DNA of 64,000 bases from Hydractinia symbiolongicarpus (GCF_029227915.1 NC_079887.1:7004001-7068000); one strand, 5' to 3'. Counted from the first letter of the stretch, positions 35,729 through 44,652 are shown. The notes: generated by a model from the letters alone, not told the origin. Made by a program: numbers and translations.

Positions 35729-37009
35729 TTAATATTCCACGCTGTGAAAACGGCCATCTAAGATATTCAGCTGAGCATCTTGAAGCAGATACACGTAACA
35801 TTTAATATCCCCAGTATCATCCGCTTTCTTAGTCATTTGTAAAGTTATACCATTACTCAAGCGTTGAAGAGGTAGCCCGGCACCGTGCAGACTATGATCA
35901 GGAGATGCTCGATAATCAACGAATAGTGCGTATCTTTCAGTCGCGAAATGGCCAATCGTTACCTCCGAATCATGACTAGCAAAGAGGTTCACAATTTGCT
36001 CAAAATGATCTTTCCCGAGCATAGCATGCGAATACAACTCATTAGGCTCGCCTTCAACAGTGATCGAGATTTTCTCGATCTTTGGGTTGTAAAAGACCTC
36101 GTTATAACCGCTATACGCCTTAACCTTCGATGGGTCTACGAATACTAAGAGAACGCCTTTCAAATTTTTCGCAGGCGTATCAATTTGAAGATTATAGCTA
36201 GTATCTTCTTTTTTCATCGTAATCACTTTACTTCGAAGTACTTTTTCGAAAGGTAGCGCAAAACGGCTGTGCCAGGATGCCATAGCACTCACGAGACCCT
36301 CGTAATTAACCTTGTCAAATTTCAACGCAATGTTGGTTATGTTGTATGTAGAATCAGCAGGTTTTGCTGCCGTATATTCAACAGCCGATGTGCCTCCATC
36401 TTTGATGACATCGCCATACGTTGCAAAATGTATAACGAATTGCAGCCTGTCGTATAATCCTGCCTGGTAGAACGGCAAGTCTCTTGTCAATTCAAACATT
36501 TCTCCTAGAGTAATACAAAAGGTGTTACCATAGAATTCAACGATCGCTTTTTCCCCCTTTTAGTCCCGGCATGATCAGTCGCTTTTACCTGTAGGGCGCG
36601 GAGCGTGCCATCATGCGAGTTGATGCCTTCCAAAATCAAGTTGTTTTCACGTTCAAATTTCGATAGCCATAGATCTCTGTAGGCCGCGAGCACTCTGTAG
36701 TCGTTGATGCTTTGCGCCTCGTTCCCATTCAAGGTTATACGGAGATTTTGCACCAAATATTTACCTATACTGCTGACGATAGTGCGTTTCGTATTAGTGC
36801 CAGTTAGTTTAAGATCAAACAATAACTGAAGACGCCATGGAAAAATTACATCGTTCTGCCGACATTGGGAATATCACATAGAGGTCCTCATTCTGATTGA
36901 TTATAGATGCGACATGGCTTACCTTTACACGCTGTTTCTTGGCCTTTATGGACATCATTGTTTTAACTTCCTCGTAAGGATCGAGTTTCTTTCCGAATAT
37001 GTTAGTCAT
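35729..37009 (-). pseudogene. Polinton major capsid protein (double jelly roll), two frameshifts
   Basis: Starts MTNIFGKKLDPYEEVKTMMS. After a frame change near 36830 it continues LQLLFDLKLTG and IGKYLVQNLRITLNGNEAQS, and after a second near 36550 (a poly-A/T run) EFYGNTFCITLGEMFELT, RDLPFYQAGLYDRLQFVIHF, and ends YALFVDYRASPDHSLHGAGL with IKCYVYLLQDAQLNILDGRF. The GNTF/IPL-like block and the C-terminal LHGxG...DAQLNIxDGRF block are, as I know the family, typical of Polinton major capsid proteins. Length (about 425 codons) is somewhat short for the family. It is encoded just upstream of the packaging ATPase, the usual morphogenesis neighbour. No protease gene is seen. Confidence 0.8.
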
Positions 37010-37042
37010 GCTTTATTATTAGCTGTTTTTCTTTTAAAATAA

Positions 37043-38337
37043 ATGCTGATAAACCCAACATATAAACCAGACGATGCGTTTACAGAGAAAGGCGACATTG
37101 ATGATAATGATACTGATGGCGGATTTAGTAGGCCTGCGGACCTTACCCAGCCGACCACCAGTTTAATATCTGAAGAACGACAGGGAGACACCATACCAAG
37201 TCAGAGAAAAAAGATAAAAAATCAAAGGTCGACGTTCTTTACGAACATATTGGTGAGGAGAGCTGGGGCAGCCAATTGCGAGATTTTACAACGAGTTTGA
37301 GACAGGAGGAAACCAACTTTTTTCATTAGTGTAGAGATCACAAAAAAGAATGGTGAATTAAGAAGCGTAGCTGAGATACAGAGGAGGTTAGGTACAAATC
37401 GTCTGCGAGCCATGAGTTTACCGACTATACTACACCTAACAAAGGCAGTAAGGCAATGGCTCAGAAACTCCTGGACGAGATTGTTCACGTCGAGGAGAAT
37501 GCTGATGATATCGAAATGATGCCTTTACCGGAGAATGTCCTAGATGAAACGGAGAGCCTTATAGCAGAGACTTCCCTTGGTGGCCGTGAATTTACGGAGC
37601 GTGAAAGAAAAGGACTCAATCTCGAACTTCAAACTATTAGAAGAAATTTGAAACACTTGAAAAGCAAGATGATATTCTGCGATGGTGAGATCGCTAAAGC
37701 AGAAGCCAATGTGAAAAGGCTTGAGACGAAGAAAGCTGAACCTGGAGTATCCGAGGAACAGCAAACTATCTGGAACGAAGACATTGCAAAGGCTAAGGAA
37801 GATCTAGAACGATTCCAGGATCAAAAAGAGGCCGTACAAGCAGCGCATGGACTGTTATCATCCGACACTCAGAGCCAGTTGAAAGCGATTAAGGAAACGC
37901 TGATGAAAATCGCAGAAGGCGATAAATCTCTAGCTGAAAAGCTTAAGATCTTGTTTAAGGAGCAAATAACAATCGCGAGCATTGTTTCCGCCGTGGGTTT
38001 ACTGATATTCACCATTGTGCTTGCAGTTACAGGGGGAGCTGGTGCTACAACGGGTGCTGCAGGAAAGGGCTTTATGCAAAAACAGCTGGAAAGACTTGGG
38101 AAATTTTTAAAATATTTAGCAGGAAAAGCAGGTGCAGCTCTTCCTGGCATCATAGGGACGGTTGTCTCCTTCTTTTTCAGAGTAGCAGCAAAAGTTGTCG
38201 AATATGTAGCCAAACACCTATACATCGCAATTGCTGCCGTTGTTGCGACAGCCTACGCTCTTGTTGTGACATATGTTGCGAAAAGAGGAAAAAGATCGGA
38301 ATGCGCTAGCGCGGTGGTAAGCTGTCGCCCATGCTGA
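37043..38337 (+). CDS. Polinton coiled-coil membrane protein; C-terminal 293 codons open
   Basis: From ATG 37456 the frame is open for 293 codons. Residues about 45-170 are a charged coiled coil (ELQTIRRNLKHLKSKM, EIAKAEANVKRLETKKAE, AKAKEDLERFQDQKEAVQ). Residues about 172-195 are hydrophobic (ITIASIVSAVGLLIFTIVLA), a Gly/Ala-rich linker follows, and two more hydrophobic helices lie at about 228-240 and 253-272. Upstream, 37043-37455 carries an acidic start (MLINPTYKPDDAFTEKGDID) and DVLYEHIGEESWGSQLRDFT in another frame, with stops at 37327 and beyond. The original protein was therefore longer and the present copy has lost its N terminus. The last residues are encoded by the inverted 31-base repeat. 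I do not know its function. Confidence 0.55.
38305..38335 (-). repeat. Dispersed 31-base repeat, copy 3 (inverted)
   Basis: On the minus strand AGCATGGGCGACAGCTTACC then ACCGCGCTAGC. It forms the 3' end of the frame at 37456-38337. Confidence 0.65.
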
Positions 38338-38351
38338 GCCTCAACTGTTGA

Positions 38352-38379
38352 TTTTGTGAGTCTTTGACGACTTACAAAA
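38352..38379. terminator. Hairpin between convergent Polinton genes
   Basis: TTTTGTGAGTC, loop TTTGAC, GACTTACAAAA: an 11-base stem with one G-T pair, followed by a T run. It lies between the + gene ending at 38337 and the minus gene ending at 38404. Confidence 0.5.
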
Positions 38380-38403
38380 TTTTTTTACGGCTGGTGCTGT
38401 CAT

Positions 38404-39622
38404 TTATTTTAACCAAATGTATAGTAAAATAACGCCTACTCCAGTTGTAATCAACGCAGCCTTAGTATCTGCATGTTGTTCCACTTCCCTGTGCCTCTCA
38501 TGTTTAGGGGGTGTTGCTCTCTCTGGTGTATGGTTAGCCACATGTGCTAGCGCAGTGCGTAAGCTGACGCCCATGCCGAGCTGTAAGGCGATCTGCGACT
38601 CTGTTGTATGCTTTGGCAGCTTCGCGTTAATCTTCGGATTTATACCGATCGAAAAATATTCCTTGCTGATGAGAATATTATTCGTGAAATTAACAATATT
38701 TCCAACGTGAAGGTTCATGTCACTTGGTATCATATAGACGCCATGAGCAACACTAAAATTCACCTTGGACCGCTCAAATTTCAACACATTTTGGACTTGC
38801 TTACCCGTATCACTATCCTCGGTTACTAGATCCTCAAATGTTGTCAGATGCAAGCGTTGGGCATCAATTGCGCTGCCTTGATTCCCAATGATCCCAGATC
38901 ATGCATTCGCCTGACTCTCCAGGATTAAGTAGGCATAAAATCTCACACTTTGTGATAACCGCTCAATACCGATGCGGGTGAGGCGTTGACTTTTTACAAT
39001 AACCCACCTACTCCAAGAATCTTGATCGAAATAACTTGGCCCTGAGCCAGGATAGTTCTTACGATGAAGTTGTCAACTACTAAAAATAGTTTCATTTCTC
39101 CAATTCTGCTCCCTGCTGGACACTCCAAATTCATTCGCTAATTGCTGTAGTTTTTGTTGATTGAATGGGTTGTTTAAACGCTTAAATTTAACCAAACCAG
39201 GTACAGAAATTTCAAGCTCTTTTCAATTTTACGTATTTGGAAATAAGCGTGAAATCGATATACTGCACGAACCATGGGTAAATCAGCCTTTAGATGTTGC
39301 ATGGAACCATTCCTTCACTAGTGGGCTTGTACCAGAATGAAATTCATATTCGACGAATATATTTGGAAATTTCACCTTGAACAAGGAACCTTGAACATCA
39401 ATAACGATGATCTGCACGGAAAGGTCATCCCCCGTAAGACATTCCAGATATCTCTCATGGTTTGGTGCAAGAATAAACATGAAACAATTGTATATCACTG
39501 ATATCGAGAGACCTACGATTTTTTTTGATTATTTTGGCCAGGATACGAGGATCGCTCTAAAATCGATCAGTATTCGTGCTACCTGGTTGAATATTTTTAG
39601 TAATAATGATTTCTGCCTCCAT
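38404..39622 (-). pseudogene. Polinton conserved protein with C-terminal membrane segment, broken
   Basis: About 400 codons with several breaks. From ATG 39622: MEAEIIITKNIQPGSTNTDR, a stop, RRSLDISDIQLFHVYS, then (frame change) HERYLECLTGDDLSVQIIVI and FVEYEFHSGTSPLVKEWF, MVRAVYRFHAYFQIRKIEK, FKRLNNPFNQQKLQQLANEF, SQRLTRIGIERLSQSVRFYA, a TGA at about 38889, then an open stretch of about 150 codons ending ALITTGVGVILLYIWLK, a membrane anchor. The pattern of beta-rich segments plus a terminal anchor would suit a virion surface or minor capsid component, but I cannot assign it. A 31-base repeat copy is translated inside it as GMGVSLRTALAH. Confidence 0.5.
38546..38577 (-). repeat. Dispersed 31-base repeat, copy 4 (inverted, inside a gene)
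   Basis: On the minus strand GGCATGGGCGTCAGCTTACG then CACTGCGCTAGC. It interrupts the C-terminal part of the gene at 38404-39622 in frame. Confidence 0.6.
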
Positions 39623-39788
39623 CACTTACTATTCGTCGCGATTTTTTAGCGAGATTTTGCAAATATTTTTCAAGATTTTTCTCGCATGCAATTTCAACAC
39701 AAGGTTTGCAATAAGGTCCGTCTGTTTGCGTTGAAGCGTCCTTGTACTTAACTTTGCGGATTGCTTCAATAAGTTCGGCCTTACTCAT
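39597..39788 (-). CDS. Polinton short SAP-like zinc-ribbon protein, open
   Basis: 63 codons. The first residues MSKAELIEAIRKVKYKD resemble the second helix of a SAP/Rho-N module, and PYCKPCVEIAC supplies a Cys-x2-Cys and a further Cys. The C terminus overlaps the start of the next gene by 26 bases. It is a shorter relative of the module at 29558 or the tail of a once longer protein. A TATA-like CATATAAA sits in the palindrome 46 bases upstream. Function unknown. Confidence 0.5.
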   Translation of the reverse strand: MSKAELIEAIRKVKYKDASTQTDGPYCKPCVEIACEKNLEKYLQNLAKKSRRIVSDGGRNHYY

Positions 39789-39833
39789 CGTAGTGCAGTG
39801 ATTTTGCTTCTTTTTTAAGTGCTTTCATGTTTG

Positions 39834-39860
39834 TTTATATGGTTGGGTCAACCATATAAA
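39834..39860. promoter_or_regulatory. Perfect 12-base inverted repeat carrying a TATA box on each strand
   Basis: TTTATATGGTTG, loop GGT, CAACCATATAAA. It lies 46 bases upstream of the minus-strand ATG at 39788 and 19 bases past the stop of the upstream gene (39879). The CATATAAA read on the minus strand is suitably placed for promoting the 39788 gene. Confidence 0.6.
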
Positions 39861-39878
39861 TGCAGGTGATGCAACATA

Positions 39879-40510
39879 CTACGACTCAGCTAAGCTCTCA
39901 TCATCGGAGTCACAAAGATAGTGTGCGCCATACCTATCAACCTCTTTATATTTACACTCTTCCAAGTAGGTTTGTACATAAGAATTTCTTCCCTGTCTAT
40001 AGATGCTTCCTAATTTTATGATGGCTGTACACTCACAACCTCCCTGCGGTATTTTTTCTTATGAAAATTGGTTCTAAACTCACCCTCCCATTCCTTGAGT
40101 TTAGGGTTGATGTAAAGATCTTTCTTTACACTGATGTTGGTGAAGCAATGCCCCTCTAAAGACTCCGCCTTGTTCAAGATCTCCTCGTATTTTTTTAATT
40201 ATTCAGGATAGTCACCAAGATCAAACGACATCGTGAACGCAAAACCCTCACTGTATTGAGAGAGTAGATTTTTTTAGGGTTTTTTTATCAATAACGGTGA
40301 TAGGTTGCCGTCTTGGTCTTGATATGAAATTACGAATCGGTCATCCTTGCCTTTGTTTGCTAGAATAAAATCACTCAGCACAAGGTTTTCAATTTTCACA
40401 TCTTCGATATTTAGTGGTGTTGCGTTAGTGTAAAATTCCTTTGACTCAATGGTTTTGTCTCCAAATTTCAACATCTCTTTTTTTAAGTAGTTTAAAACCT
40501 TAACTAGCAT
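39879..40510 (-). pseudogene. Polinton conserved protein with acidic C-terminal tail, three breaks
   Basis: From ATG 40510: MLVKVLNYLKKEMLKFGDKT, FYTNATPLNIEDVKIENLVL, KDDRFVISYQDQDGNLSPLL, an in-frame TAA at 40274, QYSEGFAFTMSFDLGDYPE, a second in-frame TAA, INPKLKEWEGEFRTN. After a frame change near 40018 come YRQGRNSYVQTYLEECKYKE and the end CDSDDESLAES. A compact beta-rich protein of about 205 residues with a very acidic tail is the look of several viral single-stranded-DNA-binding proteins, but I see no diagnostic motif. Function remains unassigned. Confidence 0.45.
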
Positions 40511-40530
40511 CTGCTTTTGAGCTTCGCGTT

Positions 40531-40692
40531 TTACAACAGACCTAAATCATAACATACGCCTCCATTATATGTTATATATTCTTGATAACAATACCAACAT
40601 AAAATTTTACCTTGCACCACAAGCCTCCGTCCACATTTGCATCTATCATACTCGTCAAGTATGCATTCACAGTCATCGCATCGTTGTTCCAT
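40531..40692 (-). CDS. Polinton 53-residue zinc-ribbon-like protein, intact
   Basis: An open frame from ATG 40692 to TAA 40531. It contains eight Cys in MEQRCDDCECILDEYDRCKC, then GRR, KILCWYCYQ and GGVCYD. Two well-formed Cys-x2-Cys knuckles (CDDC and CWYC) flank a CKC, suggesting one zinc site made from knuckles about 24 residues apart. It starts 10 bases past the stop of the upstream repeat-protein gene and ends 21 bases before the next ATG, so packing is tight. Function unknown; a nucleic-acid-binding or transcription-factor-like ribbon is an inference. Confidence 0.6.
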   Translation of the reverse strand: MEQRCDDCECILDEYDRCKCGRRLVVQGKILCWYCYQEYITYNGGVCYDLGLL

Positions 40693-40701
40693 TATTTTAT
40701 C

Positions 40702-41256
40702 TTATGTTTTACACGAAATCATAAGATAGGTCATATAACTTACCTCCCATTTCCGCGTTCCATTGCTCCACAACAGTACAAGATCCTTTCTTTCGTCCTC
40801 TGGAAAGCACCAGTCTATAACTCTGTCTGGATGCCATGTTATCGGAAGCAGCTCGTTCTTAATTCTATCCTTCTCCGCTTTCCTCTGGTGATAGGCATCG
40901 AGCACTTCAGGCTCAATTACCCTACTACATATGTCCTGTGTAACGAACCAGTCCAGAACATACTTGATCATACGGGGATACTCTTCAACGGCTCTGGTGC
41001 ACATTTTCTGTGTCTTGAATTGATCTGGAAAATAAGCAAGGAGAGTGAGATCCGCTTCAACGGCTCTGGTGCACCTTTCCTGAGTCATGAGTTCATCTGG
41101 AACATCTTGAGGAACCAGGGATCCACTTCAAAAGCTCTCGTGCACATGTCCTGCGTCTTGAATCGATCCGGAAGATCCATGAGCAGATTGAGAGCCTCTT
41201 CCATCGCCCAATTGCACATTTCCTGCGTCTTGAATCGATCTGGAACATTTTGAAAC
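40702..41256 (-). pseudogene. Polinton repeat protein (PDRFKTQEMC repeats) with WHPDR C-terminal motif
   Basis: Five helical repeats of 24-25 residues: VPDRFKTQEMC, LPDRFKTQDMCTRAFE, PDELMTQERCTRAVE, FPDQFKTQKMCTRAVE and VLDWFVTQDICSRV. A charged linker and a closing block ITWHPDRVIDWCFPEDER follow. One frameshift lies between repeats two and three (near 41088). Similar KTxEMC repeats with a WHPDR-like end are seen in hypothetical proteins of giant viruses and large transposons, as I recall. The closing block also occurs in the next gene (41587-41913). Probably a protein-interaction scaffold; function unknown. The true start is not clear. Confidence 0.5.
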
Positions 41257-41383
41257 CAATTTATTTATTTCAGATTTTGGACTTTCGGATTTTTCCTGAA
41301 GTGGACAGAACTTTGAATAAGGAACTTCCCTTTCTACTCAAATTGAGCATATTGAATTGTTCTTTCATCGTTTTATCTTATGT

Positions 41384-41500
41384 CTATTCTTCACCAACCT
41401 CAGCCTTTAGTTTTTCATTTTCTATTACAAGGCCCGCGACCATTATTAGCATATAGACCTTAATAGAGCTCGCAGCGCTACTAAAAAATATTTCAACCAT
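41384..41500 (-). CDS. Possible 38-residue Polinton peptide
   Basis: MVEIFFSSAASSIKVYMLIM, VAGLVIENEKLKAEVGEE: a hydrophobic half then a charged heptad-like tail. It is open and positioned between two minus-strand genes. Too short to be sure; it may be chance. Confidence 0.25.
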   Translation of the reverse strand: MVEIFFSSAASSIKVYMLIMVAGLVIENEKLKAEVGEE

Positions 41501-41586
41501 ATCTTTAAAGATTTTGGTATTTATTTATTATATACAAATTTATTTATCAATTTTTGAATAAGGAGACATCCTTGATTCAATCACGA

Positions 41587-41913
41587 TTACTCCCACAATT
41601 TTGAGATCTCTTGCTTCTTTTCCTCCGACATAAACCAATCCCAATATCGATCTGGATGCCAAGCTACACGGATTAGCTCACCATGTATTACAGTCTTAAA
41701 TTTCCGCTTGTGATTTATCTTAGGGTAGCTTTGAAATAGCTCTTAAGATAGGTTGTCATAATATTCCGCTTTATGCATCGATAAATTATCGTCATTGGTG
41801 TACATGTCAAACAATTTTTCTTCATATAGCCGGCTGAACCTATGAACAATCCTCATCATCCTCTTTAACCCCTTCGGGCGTTGCTCATCGAAATAGATCG
41901 GTGTGTTTGTCAT
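41587..41913 (-). pseudogene. Polinton terminal gene sharing the WHPDR block, one in-frame stop
   Basis: From ATG 41913: MTNTPIYFDEQRPKGLKRMM, a helical region, then an in-frame TAA at 41743-41745 (codon 57). In the same frame follow KRKFKTVIHGELIRVAWHPD and RYWDWFMSEEKKQEISKLWE to the TAA at 41587. The WHPDRYWDW block parallels WHPDRVIDW in the neighbouring gene, so the two genes share a C-terminal domain. It is the outermost gene on this side, about 40 bases inside the right terminal repeat. Confidence 0.5.
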
Positions 41914-41955
41914 TTTTACAAATTTTATTGTCAATATTTTTTTAAAATGGACAGA

Positions 41956-42205
41956 AATTTTGAATTAGGGGATTTCCCTTTTTATCAAAATTAGAGAAAA
42001 TTTCGATGATGTCATTTATGTTCGTGTGTGTGTGTGTTTGCGTGTGTGCATTGTTAGTCTATGATGAGCGTTTTTTACAATTGCACGCGCACGACTCTTT
42101 TGACTCTTTGCGTAGGTACTTATGTAAGCGACGGTTTTACTATATAAGGTATCTATTCATAGCGTGCGCGTGCGCTTGCACCAGGACCCCCCACTTATAT
42201 TCTCT
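41956..42205 (-). repeat. Polinton right terminal inverted repeat
   Basis: Inverted partner of 29206-29455. The outer end reads ...ATATTCTCT at 42205, and the inner end fades near the GGGATTTCCC words. The arms differ at scattered positions, so the insertion is not recent. Confidence 0.9.
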
Positions 42206-42599
42206 AAAACTTATTAATGCATTGCAGATGTCAATGTATAAATGTACATTTTGAAGAAGCTGAAAGTCTGAACTCTCTTTCTTCTCAATTTAAAGCATTA
42301 TCAGGTCTCATCGGTAATTGCAGTTTTTGTGTGCAGAGATCTTGTGATTATTTGTTTATTATATATTTTAACCAGTGTGGCTAGTCGTCATCTCCTATGA
42401 AGTCCTATCTAAGATTTCATACGAGTGACAACAATCTTCATTTTTTGTATATATTTGATTAACGTTATCTGATCTTGTGTTATCGTTCCTTATCTTATCT
42501 TATCTTAACTTATCTTATTTGCATCCTGCTTGTTATATTAGGTCGTTACAAGGGTTGTTATATTAATTATTTTCGGTAAAGTCCCTTTTTTAAATTCAG

Positions 42600-42773
42600 G
42601 TCAGTGGTCTAACTGGGGCCCATATGGTACTTGCAGTGAAACTTGCCAATCAAATATTAAGACAGACCCTACTCAATCCAGAACCAGAACATGTAATGGT
42701 GGAACTTTTGGGACAACATGTCCTGGAAGTGGCGTAGACATACGTAACTGTAATGTTGGAGTTGGTTGTCAAG
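42600..42773 (+). CDS. Receptor gene 2: TSP1 exon A (subtype a)
   Basis: 174 bases, phase 1 in and out, acceptor TTCAG and donor GTATAA. Encodes one TSP1 module: QWSNWGPYGTCSETC, RTRTCNGGTF, C-x4-G-x4-RNCNVGVGC. The Trp ladder (WSNW), the CSxTC pair, the RTRTC strand and six cysteines are the family hallmarks. TSP1 modules bind glycans and matrix or cell-surface proteins, with C- and O-linked sugars on the Trp and CSxTC motifs. First module after the signal peptide if the 17-kb intron is correct. Confidence 0.9.
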
Positions 42774-42852
42774 GTATAACTTTAAATCTTTTATTCGCAT
42801 TTTTTAATATCTATCCTAATGTGAATCTTCGCTCATTCTAAACCTTATTCAG

Positions 42853-43026
42853 GAAGTCTTACACAATGGTCTGCATATGGTGCATGCTCTGCTACATGTC
42901 AGACAGGAATTCAACCTCCAACTCAACAAAGAAGACGCACTTGTGAAAGAGCTACATTCGGAGGAAATTGTAATGGTGCTGTGTTAGTTCAAATTACTGA
43001 CTGTAATGTAGAAGTAGCTTGCACAG
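42853..43026 (+). CDS. Receptor gene 2: TSP1 exon B (subtype b)
   Basis: 174 bases, phase 1-1, separated from exon A by a 79-base intron. Module: LTQWSAYGACSATC, PPTQQRRRTCERATFGGNC, NGAVLVQ and TDCNVEVAC. The WSxW ladder is reduced to one Trp (WSAY), as in exons E and J, which define subtype b with ATFGGNCNGA. Six cysteines are kept. Intact. Confidence 0.9.
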
Positions 43027-43097
43027 GTAACTGTCTTTTATTTATGCTCCCTGTACCCCTTAAAATTAGCATTTCCTAATTATTTCCATTGATAAAG

Positions 43098-43274
43098 TCT
43101 CTCTGACGGAATGGACACAGTAGGGTGTATGCAGTGAAAATTGTCAAAGCAATCCAAATGTTGCACCTACAAGATAAAGAACTAGACAATGTGTAGGTGC
43201 CAGTTTTGGTGGCAACAGTGGTGGTACAAGTCTTACAATGACTGGAACATGCAATGTTGGAGTTGGGTGTCCCG
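43098..43274 (+). pseudogene. Receptor gene 2: TSP1 exon C (subtype c), two in-frame stops
   Basis: 177 bases with splice-site-like borders (AAAG before, GTATAT after) and clear TSP1 content: LTEWTQ, TAG, GVCSENCQSNPNVAPTR, TAA, RTRQCVGASFGG and CNVGVGC. Both stops lie in phase with the module, at codons about 9 and 26. If included it would truncate the receptor. Skipping it keeps the frame because neighbours are phase 1. Confidence 0.8.
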
Positions 43275-44283
43275 GTATATGTGATTTAATTTATTTTTCC
43301 TGCAACTTATCTTTTCAATTTTTTTGCGCTGTGTTTGCTTTCTGCTTTTCATACATTTATCATGATTAATTCGGGAAAGAGAATAGGAGTAAGTACACCG
43401 CAATGCAGATAAAACTATCCTTTCAAGACATAGATGTTAATGAAAAAAAGGAGGTTTCTCTCCAAAGAATAAGAAGCCACTGAAGAACTTCTGTATTCTC
43501 ACCTTTACAGGGATGATCGAAAAGCTAATAGATTTCGGCTGTACTGAAACAAACACCTATGAATGTGGAAACTATAGGATAGGTGAAATTCACTCATGCT
43601 TAGAAAGGTAGATTTGGAACCCAGCGGCAGCAACACAGAAAACTATTACATATCGTCTCGAACTTAAAACAAGTAATTCACTTCACCACCCAGTCAACTT
43701 TTATGCTTCGAAATCTGCCAAGCTCCATTCTTTGGAAGGAGTTATCATTTGTCTCGAGATTAAAGTTGAAGACCCATCCTAACCAATGAAGAACACACAC
43801 CCTTCAGTCACCAAAAACAAAAAGCCTTCACGATCTATGGTCTTTCCCACCGTCAGTGGTCTTTTCCACAGTCACTAGTCTTTCCCAGTGACCACCAGGC
43901 TTTCCTGGCAGTCAACTGGATCTGTGTAAGAAACAGGAAAAGAGAATAGAAGTAACTACATTATGAATCCTTAATGAAGGTTAATAACCTTTACTCCGAC
44001 AATTAAAATAATTGTCTATCATGAGATGGTGATTCTCTGTTCATTGATTCCAATCTTTTCATGATTTTCCCTTGCCAACCACTATCAAATCCTTACTAAA
44101 GAGTTTCAATCTGGAACAGTTGCAATAAGAGGAACAAAACAGTATCAAATATTTTGTCCTTGCGGTAGATGCGAAAATACTTAAAATTTTTAGAACGAGA
44201 CATGATAAAATGTGCAAAGGTAATTTCGTCAATTGAAATAATTTTTTTTACATTTTGGATTTCTTACACGTCTTGGATTTTCT
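43275..44283. other. Insertion-like stretch between TSP1 exons C and D
   Basis: It replaces the expected short intron and most of exon D. A 24-base word (GGGAAAGAGAATAGGAGTAA at 43373 and its relative GGAAAAGAGAATAGAAGTAA at 43937) flanks about 540 bases as imperfect direct repeats. A frame at 43507-43782 (MIEKLIDFGCTETNTYECGN, one stop) shows no known domain. CAGTGGTCTTTTCC/CAGTCACTAGTCTTTCC words repeat at 43850-43920. Origin unknown. Confidence 0.4.
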
Positions 44284-44323
44284 GTAGAGATACGCTACTG
44301 TTATGTTAGATTTGCGTGTCCCG
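44284..44323 (+). pseudogene. Receptor gene 2: 3' end of a TSP1 exon D (subtype a)
   Basis: Only the last 13 codons remain: VEIRYCYVRFACP, closest to the end of exons A and G (VDIRNCNVGVGC, VETQFCNVRVAC), followed by a normal GTATAA donor. The rest has been lost to the stretch on its left. Confidence 0.65.
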
Positions 44324-44399
44324 GTATAACTTTTTCCTTTGTTCACATATCCTTTTAATATCTATTCGCTATTAATTTTTATTTAAAAACATTATTCAG

Positions 44400-44573
44400 G
44401 AAATCTTACACAATGGTCGAAATACGGTGCATGCTCTGGAACCTGTCATACAGACCTTCAACCAATAACCCAACAGAGAACACGTATTTGTGTTGGAGCT
44501 ACGTTCGGAGGAAATTGTAATAATGCTATTTTAGTTGAAACTACTAATTGTGACGTTGACGCACCTTGTGCTG
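44400..44573 (+). CDS. Receptor gene 2: TSP1 exon E (subtype b)
   Basis: 174 bases, phase 1-1, acceptor TTCAG and donor GTAAAT. Module: LTQWSKYGACSGTC, PITQQRTRICVGATFGGNC, NNAILVE and TNCDVDAPC. Intact with six cysteines and closest to exon B. The intron before it is 76 bases. Confidence 0.9.
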
Positions 44574-44652
44574 GTAAATATTTATTATAAATATATCCAG
44601 CCTACTCATAAATATCAGTGTATTCACTGATTTTTTCTGTTGCTAAATTCAG

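Larger units (their letters stand above)
29206..42205. mobile_element. Polinton (Maverick) element, 13.0 kb, polymerase-less and decayed
   Basis: Bounded by terminal inverted repeats of about 250 bases that start AGAGA-TATAA-TGGGGGG. Flanking hexamers are GAAAAT (left) and AAAACT (right), a 4 of 6 match to the 6-base duplication Polintons make. Between them are an rve-type integrase, an FtsK/HerA-type packaging ATPase, a double-jelly-roll major capsid protein, an MSV199/DUF3627 protein, SAP-like proteins and several unnamed conserved genes. Polintons are virus-like self-synthesising elements, normally 15-20 kb with DNA polymerase B and an adenain-like protease; neither is found. Most genes have stops or frameshifts, so this copy is not autonomous. 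It lies in intron 1 of receptor gene 2. Confidence 0.9.
25553..42599. other. Intron 1 of gene 2 (contains the Polinton)
   Basis: About 4 kb is not Polinton. 25553-27109 and 28387-29205 show nothing recognisable. 27110-28386 holds two minus-strand frames described separately. 42206-42599 includes a run of TTATC words (42490-42525) before the acceptor at 42598-42599. Confidence 0.5.

Noticed and set aside
40612-41253. 213-codon frame on the + strand
   Set aside because: It is antisense to the repeat protein at 40702-41256; its internal repetition simply mirrors the KTQxMC repeats.
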